From JAZDMK01 sp043800975 (lineage in GTDB: Bacteria > Bacteroidota > Bacteroidia > Bacteroidales > JAHJDW01), in NCBI GenBank assembly GCA_043800975.1, contig JAZDMK010000088.1:1-9485 (forward strand): DNA of 9,485 bases, written 5' to 3'. The notes under the pieces are model-generated. The model did not search any database. It saw only the letters and a list, made by a program, of their open reading frames with translations, and was not told where the DNA came from. Each line of letters begins with the position of its first letter. Within the stretch, counting starts at the first letter, position 1. The translations under genes and the position numbers were made by a program. This document shows, in pieces, positions 1 through 5,370 of this stretch.

Positions 1-25
1 TTTAAGATTGTTTTGTAAAAATTCT

Positions 26-33
26 TATCTTTG
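26..33 (+). promoter_or_regulatory. Bacteroidota-type -7 promoter box for the lipoprotein gene
   Basis: The box TATCTTTG matches the Bacteroidota consensus TAnnTTTG exactly and lies 19 nt before the ATG at 53. The -33 element is weak: TTTA at 1-4 with a 21-nt spacer, one mismatch to TTTG. Because the box lies downstream of a possible TTG start at position 8, it rules out that longer reading and supports the ATG at 53. Confidence 0.6.
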
Positions 34-52
34 CAATGAAGAATTCCGACTT

Positions 53-652
53 ATGAAGAAAAAGATACTCTTCATTTCCTTAATCACTATTGCAGCTGCG
101 ATTATCAGTTGCCAGAACTGTCCCAATCCGGACTCTAATTATTCTATTACGAATCTGAAGATTATTCCCTATGAATTGAAAACAGTAGGGACGTACAGCG
201 AATATGTGGCCGTTGATAGTTTGTTTGATGGAGTTAATTTTTTAATTGAGCCTGTCACCGAAGATGTTGCTATGAATGCAGCTCCCAGTTTTCAGTTGTT
301 CCCGTCAGCTATGGCGGCTTGCGCTACGGAAGGTAATTGCGAGAACCAGATAAATCCCGACAGTTCATCTATCATTTTTGATCGCGATCTTTTCTTCAAT
401 CCCTTGTCATATCCGGCATATGCGGATGATACCATTTTCGCAGGAACCAATCTGCTGAAAGATCCACGTATTAATATCGCTACTGATGTTAGCCCTTTCC
501 CTACAAAATTCCGCAAAGGAAAATATGAAGTGAAAATTGATCATCACAATATTATTTTCCCAACCCAACGCTACAATGTCACATTCCGTTTTGTGACAAC
601 TAAAAAAACTGTACTACTTGAAACAGTAAGCGTTTTTATTTGCGTTAATTAG
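53..652 (+). CDS. Predicted lipoprotein of unknown function, 199 aa
   Basis: The product begins MKKKILFISL, a lysine-rich n-region and a hydrophobic stretch, followed by the lipobox-like IISC with Cys20 as the probable lipidation site. It should therefore be a lipoprotein processed by signal peptidase II, anchored in the inner or outer membrane. The mature part has no motif I recognise. It contains cysteines in C-QNC and in an ACATEGNC segment, and ends in an alternating hydrophobic stretch (about residues 160-199) that looks like beta strands. The reading frame extends upstream to a TTG at 8, but the promoter box at 26-33 and the signal peptide favour the ATG at 53. It has its own promoter and probably stands alone. 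I cannot assign a function; the lipoprotein call is good, the family is unknown. Confidence 0.8.
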   Translation: MKKKILFISLITIAAAIISCQNCPNPDSNYSITNLKIIPYELKTVGTYSEYVAVDSLFDGVNFLIEPVTEDVAMNAAPSFQLFPSAMAACATEGNCENQINPDSSSIIFDRDLFFNPLSYPAYADDTIFAGTNLLKDPRINIATDVSPFPTKFRKGKYEVKIDHHNIIFPTQRYNVTFRFVTTKKTVLLETVSVFICVN

Positions 653-739
653 TTTTTCTGATTAACATCATATTCTTTCCTATAATGAGACTTGGCTTGA
701 TAGCATCCTAGCTCAATTGGGAATAAACATGATGTAATA

Positions 740-768
740 AAAAAACCGCTTATCTAAAGCGGTTTTTT
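740..768. terminator. Bidirectional intrinsic terminator
   Basis: A perfect 12-bp inverted repeat, AAAAAACCGCTT (740-751) and AAGCGGTTTTTT (757-768), has a 5-nt loop. The A- and T-tracts at its ends give a U-run in either direction. It starts 6 nt after the stop of the minus-strand micro-ORF (775-876) and 87 nt after the stop of the plus-strand lipoprotein gene, so it can serve both convergent genes. Its closeness to the micro-ORF stop is typical of a dedicated terminator. Confidence 0.85.
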
Positions 769-774
769 CATTGT

Positions 775-876
775 CTATTTGCCTGCCTTCTTTTCTTTCT
801 TGGCGGCTCTTTTTTCTTTCAGGCTTTTGGTGGCCTTTTTTTTGTCTTCTTTCTGGACTGATTTTTCTTTTGTCAT
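775..876 (-). CDS. Lysine-rich micro-protein, 33 aa
   Basis: An ATG at 876-874 opens a 33-codon frame ending in TAG at 775-777. The product starts MTKEKSVQKE and ends KKEKKAGK, with 14 lysines and one arginine against five acidic residues (net charge about +10). It has no signal peptide or membrane segment. The terminator hairpin begins 6 nt after the stop, which argues for a real transcription unit. A -7-like box (TAATTTTG on this strand, plus coordinates 905-912) lies 28 nt upstream, without a clear -33 partner. The longer in-frame extension towards 964 looks non-coding. From memory, short Lys/Glu/Ala-rich proteins of this look occur in many Bacteroidota, usually as hypotheticals; I cannot name a family. 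A nucleic-acid-binding or ribosome-associated role would be a guess from charge alone. Confidence 0.55.
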   Translation of the reverse strand: MTKEKSVQKEDKKKATKSLKEKRAAKKEKKAGK

Positions 877-904
877 AGCGTAATATGTTTTGGTTCGAAC
901 AATG

Positions 905-912
905 CAAAATTA
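905..912 (-). promoter_or_regulatory. Possible -7 box for the micro-ORF
   Basis: On the minus strand this reads TAATTTTG, an exact TAnnTTTG match, 28 nt upstream of the ATG at 876. A second identical box lies at 917-924. Neither has a TTTG-like -33 element at 19-21 nt, so the call is weak in such AT-rich sequence. Confidence 0.35.
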
Positions 913-982
913 AGATCAAAATTATTTTTAAATGTTCATAAGGGCAGTTTTTTATTAACAACAAAGTGGTAATAAAAGTGAA

Positions 983-1825
983 CTATTCCTGAAACTGTTT
1001 CAGCGTAGTTGCAGCCTGCATTCGCACACCTTTATCAGTATGCTGAAGTGTGCAACATTCGGTCAATACATCATGAGTAAAATAAAGAGAATAATTTTTC
1101 TTCGCGAATTCATCCAGATACTTTTCTTTTTCATCCATCGAAACCAACGGTTGAATATCATAAGCGGGGACCCATGGCAACGGAATATGCAGGGAGGAAG
1201 GAATGAAATCCCCTGTGCAAACCAGTGTTTTTTCATTGAATTTGATCAATGCGATCAGATGACCAATGCTGTGCCCATTTGTAATTCTTAATTCCACCTC
1301 AGGTGAAATACTTTGGTCTTGTTCAATCTTTTGAAGTGTCCCCGCATCATTCAATGCAGCAAAATTTTCAGCAAAGTATGAAGCACGTTCCCTTGCGTTA
1401 GGATGTATTGCATTTTCAAATTGTGATAGCGAAGTCCAGTGAACTGCATTTCTAAAAACAGGAAAACATTTTCCGTTTTCATCTTTATTGAGCGCCCCGC
1501 CACAATGGTCGACATGCAAATGTGAAAATAGTACATCCGTTACCTGATCGGGATGATAGCCTTCAGCAATCAAGGCATCGGTAATACTTCTTTTATTACT
1601 TATTTGAAAGTTTGCAAGGTATTTTTCATCCGGTTTGGACCCGAATCCAGTGTCGAGTAAATACTTTCTGTCACCGGCATCAATCAGAAGATTCCGGTTG
1701 ACAATGGTGATCATATTGTTTTCATCGGGAGGCCAGTTTTTTGCCCAGAGCGATTTGGGAACCACTCCAAAACAGGCACCTCCGTCTACTTTCCAGTATT
1801 CCGTTATAATTGGAATCAGTTTCAT
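983..1825 (-). CDS. MBL-fold metallo-hydrolase, 280 aa
   Basis: This is a soluble metallo-beta-lactamase-fold hydrolase with a complete two-metal site. The signature HLHVDH is at residues 102-107 (His102, His104, Asp106, His107), followed by His189 in the GHSIGH segment, Asp206 in TGDF and His251 in FTHD. The N-terminus carries a W-x-VDGG-x-CFGVVPKSLW segment, typical of a subgroup of COG0491-type hydrolases related to AHL lactonases and methyl-parathion-hydrolase-like enzymes. The substrate cannot be read from the sequence. The ATG at 1825 is chosen because the only in-frame extension begins with TTG at 1843 and overlaps a promoter-like box. No signal peptide is visible, so it is probably cytoplasmic. 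There is no terminator between its stop and the micro-ORF 106 nt downstream, so transcription may read through. The family call is secure; lactonase activity is only one possibility. Confidence 0.93.
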   Translation of the reverse strand: MKLIPIITEYWKVDGGACFGVVPKSLWAKNWPPDENNMITIVNRNLLIDAGDRKYLLDTGFGSKPDEKYLANFQISNKRSITDALIAEGYHPDQVTDVLFSHLHVDHCGGALNKDENGKCFPVFRNAVHWTSLSQFENAIHPNARERASYFAENFAALNDAGTLQKIEQDQSISPEVELRITNGHSIGHLIALIKFNEKTLVCTGDFIPSSLHIPLPWVPAYDIQPLVSMDEKEKYLDEFAKKNYSLYFTHDVLTECCTLQHTDKGVRMQAATTLKQFQE

Positions 1826-1840
1826 ACAATGAATTTGATT

Positions 1841-1848
1841 CAAATGTA
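1841..1848 (-). promoter_or_regulatory. Possible -7 box for the MBL hydrolase gene
   Basis: The minus strand reads TACATTTG, an exact TAnnTTTG match, 15 nt before the ATG at 1825. No TTTG-like -33 element is present at the normal distance. Placement is reasonable, but the motif is short. Confidence 0.4.
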
Positions 1849-1918
1849 CAAAAACAATTATTCTGTCATTTTGAAAAATGTACTTAAGTTCAATGTTTCA
1901 AATTGACTATTATAAGTA

Positions 1919-1974
1919 ACCACGAGCTTCAGCCCGTGGTATAGAAACACAATACATCCGGACTTTAGTCCTGA
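1919..1974. repeat. REP-like element with two imperfect hairpins
   Basis: Two neighbouring inverted repeats lie in the gap between divergent genes. The first is ACCACGAGCT (1919-1928) with AGCCCGTGGT (1931-1940), one mismatch. The second is TCCGGACT (1957-1964) with AGTCCTGA (1967-1974), one mismatch. Both have AT-containing tips (TTCA, TTTA), and 16 AT-rich bases separate them. This paired arrangement and wording (arms like CCACGGGCT and GGACTnnAGTCC) resembles dispersed intergenic REP sequences of Bacteroidota and other phyla that are associated with REP-associated tyrosine transposases (RAYT). No transposase is in the window, so it would be mobilised in trans. It has no T-tract, so it is a poor terminator. 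Confidence 0.65.
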
Positions 1975-2030
1975 TTTATTTCATAATTGAAAAAAGCGTA
2001 TTTTTATTTCTCCATCCAGAACTTAAAACT

Positions 2031-2501
2031 ATGAAGAGATTACTTGTCATACCGTTGCTGTTTCTTTTTTCATTTGCTTATTCACAAACTGAAACCTATG
2101 AAGAGTTTGCCGATTCGCTGAGTGATTGGGTGATAGCAAGGGTTGAAAATGCAGCTAAAGGTAAGCCCGAAATGGTTGAAATGCCCTTTGTAGCCCGTTG
2201 CTGGGGCTGGGGCTGCATGTGTCCGGATTATTATATCGGTGTCAGTGTGGGAGTACTCGACGGAAAATGGGTGTTTCCGAAAGCTCCGAAAGGTTTCCCC
2301 AAATCTGATTCGCTGGGATATAGTATGATTGTCACCGGTTATTTTACCGGGAAATGGAAAGATATTGATCTGAGGAACGAGGAAAAGGAGCCAGCCGAAT
2401 GGCTGTATCACATGCCCGTCTTTAAAGTACTCACCTGGCGCGAAAATACAGTAAGCTATGAAGTGCCACCTCCGAAAGTAACCGGGAAGGCGAAAAAGTA
2501 A
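2031..2501 (+). CDS. Secreted protein of unknown function with CWGWGCMC motif, 156 aa
   Basis: The first 19 residues (MKRLLVIPLLFLFSFAYSQ) form a classical signal peptide with probable cleavage near residue 19, so the mature protein is exported to the periplasm or beyond. A striking cluster follows: Cys57, Trp58, Trp60, Cys62 and Cys64 (CWGWGCMC) before PDYYIGVSVG. Three cysteines in eight residues could bind a metal or form disulfides; that is inference. The region at about 100-135 (VTGYFTGKW and MPVFKVLTW) has alternating hydrophobic residues suggestive of a small beta fold. The C-terminus is charged and lysine-rich. An antisense frame of similar length exists but lacks any export signal or motif. 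The gene is flanked by the REP-like element and the mpl promoter and appears monocistronic. I do not recognise the family. Confidence 0.82.
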   Translation: MKRLLVIPLLFLFSFAYSQTETYEEFADSLSDWVIARVENAAKGKPEMVEMPFVARCWGWGCMCPDYYIGVSVGVLDGKWVFPKAPKGFPKSDSLGYSMIVTGYFTGKWKDIDLRNEEKEPAEWLYHMPVFKVLTWRENTVSYEVPPPKVTGKAKK

Positions 2502-2612
2502 CGACAATAAATCTTAGAATTGAATTTTAATGTCTTTTAAAATAATTGAAGTTGTTAAAAAGGCTGTTTGTTAATTTTAATAATCGCATTTAAAACAAAG
2601 AGACTCCTTTCG

Positions 2613-2620
2613 TACTTTTG
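2613..2620 (+). promoter_or_regulatory. Promoter of the mpl-DUF4421 pair
   Basis: The -7 box TACTTTTG matches TAnnTTTG exactly and ends 21 nt before the mpl ATG. A -33-like TTTA (2589-2592), one mismatch to TTTG, stands 20 nt upstream, the normal spacing. It is expected to give a short leader of about 15 nt. The box overlaps the alternative upstream TTG start of mpl, which therefore would not be translated. Confidence 0.6.
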
Positions 2621-2641
2621 TTTTTTAGCAATAATAATATC

Positions 2642-4000
2642 ATGAGAATTCACCTGACAGCCATTGGTGGTGCAGTGATGCACAATCTTGCACTTGCCTT
2701 ACACAAACAGGGACACATTGTCAGTGGCTCGGATGATGAAATATTTGATCCTGCCAAATCACGTCTCGAAAAAGCAGGTTTGCTTCCCAAAGAATTTGGC
2801 TGGGATGAAAAAAGAATTACTGATGATCTCGATCTGGTTATCATCGGAATGCATGCCCGTCAGGATAATCCTGAAATTGCAAAAGCAAAAGAGAAAAATA
2901 TTCCGCTCTGTTCTTTTCCTGAATATTTATACAAACATGCAGCTGAAAAGGGCAGGGTAGTAGTGGCCGGAAGCCACGGGAAAACAACTATTACATCAAT
3001 GATACTGCAAATGCTTCGTTCTGCCGGCCGGCGTTTTGATTATATGGTCGGTTCTGAACTGGAAGGATTTGATTTGATGGTGGGTTTAACGGATGAAGCT
3101 ACAGTTATGGTTTTTGAAGGGGATGAGTATCTTTCTTCTCCACTTGATCTTCGCCCGAAGTTCTGGCACTACAAACCACATATCGCCATCATCAGTGGGA
3201 TTGCATGGGATCACATCAATGTATTTCCAACCTTTGATGTTTATGTCGATGCGTTCCGGAAGTTTATTGACAGCATAGAACTGAATGGCGTATTGGTATA
3301 TAATGAAGAAGATGAAATTTTAAAGAAACTTGCACTGGAATCGCGGGCAGACATTCACAAAATTCCATACCATACACCGGAATACAAAATTGAAGACGGG
3401 AAAATTTTCTGGAAAACAAACAATGAAATGATTCCACTGAATGTGCCCGGCCGTCACAATGTTCAGAATATGGAAGGAGCCATGCAGGTTTGTCTTGCCA
3501 TGGGAATTGAAACAGATGATATTCTCAGGGCAGCAACAACATTTAAAGGCGCAGCACGCCGATTGGAACTGATGGAGAAGAACGAAAGATCGATTGTATA
3601 TCGTGATTTTGCGCACGCACCTTCCAAGTTAAAAGCGACGGTCAGCTCTGTGAAGGAAATGTATCCTGATAAAAAAGTGGTGGCTGTGATGGAACTGCAT
3701 ACCTTCAGCAGCTTAAATCAAAAATTTCTGGATCATTACAAAGACACTATGAAAGATGCTGATGTTGCTATCGTATATTTTAATCCTCATACAATTGAAC
3801 ATAAAAAGCTTCTGCCTGTTTCTGTTGAACAGGTGAAAACTGCATTTGATAAAAATGATATTCTGGTTTTAACCGATTCGCAAATCCTTCGCGATACCTT
3901 ATTGAATATGGATAACAGTAATGCTGTTTTTCTTTTGATGAGTTCAGGAAATTTCGACGGCATTGATTTTAAAACTTTTTCATCTCAGTTGATTCAATAA
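2642..4000 (+). CDS. mpl: UDP-N-acetylmuramate:L-Ala-gamma-D-Glu-meso-DAP ligase (murein peptide recycling), 452 aa
   Basis: Mpl uses ATP to join the tripeptide released from old murein directly to UDP-MurNAc, bypassing MurC, MurD and MurE; it acts in the cytoplasm. All Mur-ligase regions are present. They are the N-terminal UMP-binding segment AIGGAVMHN (6-14) with GSDDEIFDP, the ATP P-loop GSHGKTT (110-116), the FEGDEY metal-site segment (159-163), ISGIAWDHINVFPTF (184-198), GRHNVQN (270-276) and the C-terminal-domain DFAHAPSK (322-329). The length is that of a full-size Bacteroidota Mpl. The MHNLA and GSDDEIF words distinguish Mpl from MurC. The ATG at 2642 is preferred over an upstream TTG because of the promoter and because it places the Rossmann strand RIHLTAIGG at the usual position. 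The downstream barrel gene starts 4 nt after its stop. Together with murQ on the other strand it points to active wall recycling. Confidence 0.95.
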   Translation: MRIHLTAIGGAVMHNLALALHKQGHIVSGSDDEIFDPAKSRLEKAGLLPKEFGWDEKRITDDLDLVIIGMHARQDNPEIAKAKEKNIPLCSFPEYLYKHAAEKGRVVVAGSHGKTTITSMILQMLRSAGRRFDYMVGSELEGFDLMVGLTDEATVMVFEGDEYLSSPLDLRPKFWHYKPHIAIISGIAWDHINVFPTFDVYVDAFRKFIDSIELNGVLVYNEEDEILKKLALESRADIHKIPYHTPEYKIEDGKIFWKTNNEMIPLNVPGRHNVQNMEGAMQVCLAMGIETDDILRAATTFKGAARRLELMEKNERSIVYRDFAHAPSKLKATVSSVKEMYPDKKVVAVMELHTFSSLNQKFLDHYKDTMKDADVAIVYFNPHTIEHKKLLPVSVEQVKTAFDKNDILVLTDSQILRDTLLNMDNSNAVFLLMSSGNFDGIDFKTFSSQLIQ

Positions 4001-4004
4001 AAAA

Positions 4005-5033
4005 TTGAATAGAAAAACGATTATATTATTTCTGCTTTTCATTCCTGTGATTTGTTTTTCACAGAAAAAGCCAGCGGATTCTCTCAGAGAGAAGGAACCG
4101 GAATATGATACGTCATACATCACAACTTATCCAGATGATCTGATGTTTGGGCTTTTTGGTTCGAATTATTATTCCAATTTTAGTTTGCATGACAATGTGA
4201 AAAATCAAACAGTGACCTATGCCCCGAATTCAAATTTTAATTTAGGATTTAATACATCCTGGAGGTGGCTTGGACTCTCCATGGCTTTTGATTTTCGTTT
4301 CATGAATCACGATGAAGATGTCTATGGAGAGAGTTATAAATTTGATCTATCCTCAACTTGGTTCTTTAGAAAATATATGCTGGATGCCGGCATTCAGTAT
4401 AACCGCGGGTTTTATATGAAGAATGCGCCAACACTTTTTGCACCCTGGACTGCCGGAACATCCTATCCACAGTACGATGACATGCATACGTTCAACATGG
4501 GAATTTCTGCCTGCTATGTTGTGAACTATCCGAAATATTCTTTGCGTGCTTCATTCTCTCAATCGGAGATTATGAAGAAAAGCAGTGGTTCGTGGCTGGC
4601 TAATATTTATTATAATTTATTTGCAACTGCAGCATATCAGGGAATAGTTCCAGATACCATCAAGCCACTTTTTGATAAAAACTCATACATTTACACAGCA
4701 TGGGTTTCCAATCTGGGTGCGGGAATCGGTTATGCACATACGTTTGTGAAAGATAAATGGTATTTCACATTTGCTCTTGTACCAGGCCTTTCCGTACAAA
4801 AATACCAGGCGCAGGGTGATTCCATCTTTTTTCTAAAATCAAATTTGTCACTAAGAATGCAGTCGCGTTTTAGCTTTGGATACAATGCAGACAGATGGTA
4901 TTATGGAATTTCTACATTCAAGGAAAGCTATGCATTTCAAAGCACAGCTTCATCTTCACTGGCCTATAAAAACGGATATGTCCGTCTTTTTGTAGGAAGA
5001 AGATTTAAAGTAAAAGGAAAGAAAATTCTGTAA
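4005..5033 (+). CDS. DUF4421-like outer-membrane beta-barrel protein, 342 aa, TTG start
   Basis: The product begins with a signal peptide (residues 1-20, ending VICFSQ), followed by the segment YDTSYITTY (34-42) that is typical of the DUF4421 family of Bacteroidota. The rest alternates polar and aromatic or hydrophobic residues in many strand-like stretches, with YY, WY and GI pairs, as expected for a beta barrel in the outer membrane. It ends in a basic tail. The start is TTG: the frame is closed by TGA at 3990-3992, TTG is the only usual start codon before the signal peptide, and the first ATG (residue 47) would remove the export signal. The TTG follows the mpl stop by 4 nt, implying co-transcription and probably re-initiation. 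The function is unknown; the family assignment rests on a remembered pattern, the barrel call on composition. Confidence 0.85.
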   Translation: MNRKTIILFLLFIPVICFSQKKPADSLREKEPEYDTSYITTYPDDLMFGLFGSNYYSNFSLHDNVKNQTVTYAPNSNFNLGFNTSWRWLGLSMAFDFRFMNHDEDVYGESYKFDLSSTWFFRKYMLDAGIQYNRGFYMKNAPTLFAPWTAGTSYPQYDDMHTFNMGISACYVVNYPKYSLRASFSQSEIMKKSSGSWLANIYYNLFATAAYQGIVPDTIKPLFDKNSYIYTAWVSNLGAGIGYAHTFVKDKWYFTFALVPGLSVQKYQAQGDSIFFLKSNLSLRMQSRFSFGYNADRWYYGISTFKESYAFQSTASSSLAYKNGYVRLFVGRRFKVKGKKIL

Positions 5034-5369
5034 TCAGGATTTTTTCAATTGATTGAAAAGATCATCCAGACCTTCCTCGATGTGGTGCACCTGACGTTTC
5101 ACTTTTTGAATAAATTCGCCGATCTGATGCACATCACGGTTCCAGTAAGATTCGTTTAACCTCCCCAGTTCATTATTATTGTTTTCAATGTCATACATGA
5201 TAAAAACATTTTCCATTGCTGAGGTATAAACCAGAATTTTGTATTTGCCAACAACAGAACAGAAAGATTCGTAGGTTATTCCTGAATTATCAGTTTCCCA
5301 GTTCAGTTTTTTCTGATTGGTTAAATCTTTTACGGTTTCAAGTATCTGAGTGATTTTGTCTGTATCCAT
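5034..5369 (-). CDS. Small acidic cytoplasmic protein of unknown function, 111 aa
   Basis: The product starts MDTDKITQIL, has no signal peptide, and shows an alpha-beta-alpha pattern. An N-terminal helix (about 3-20) is followed by strands around NWETDNSGITYESF, KYKILVYTS and VFIMYDI, then a long C-terminal helix (about 78-110) rich in charged residues. I do not recognise a family. The ATG at 5369 lies 1 nt after the stop of the upstream T9SS-tail gene (TAA at 5373-5371), suggesting translational coupling. A longer in-frame extension to 5525 exists but lies wholly over the end of that gene and reads like non-coding sequence. On the other side its stop codon abuts the stop of the convergent DUF4421 gene with no intervening base. 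It could be a cytosolic partner or regulator, but nothing in the sequence says so. Confidence 0.72.
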   Translation of the reverse strand: MDTDKITQILETVKDLTNQKKLNWETDNSGITYESFCSVVGKYKILVYTSAMENVFIMYDIENNNNELGRLNESYWNRDVHQIGEFIQKVKRQVHHIEEGLDDLFNQLKKS

Positions 5370-5370
5370 G

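Noticed and set aside
702..721. tRNA-like 5' segment (TAGCTCAATTGG preceded by a 7-nt arm)
   Set aside because: It matches the U8 to D-loop consensus, but the closing D-stem GAGC, an anticodon arm, the T-arm and a matching acceptor 3' strand are all missing. It could be a decayed tRNA end or attachment-site remnant, but there is too little to call.
1919..1940. Intrinsic terminator
   Set aside because: The hairpin has no T-tract on either side and lies upstream of both flanking genes, where no terminator is needed.
2082..2507. Antisense 141-residue reading frame over the CWGWGCMC protein gene
   Set aside because: It has no signal peptide, domain or promoter, while the plus-strand frame has a clear signal peptide; it is a shadow.
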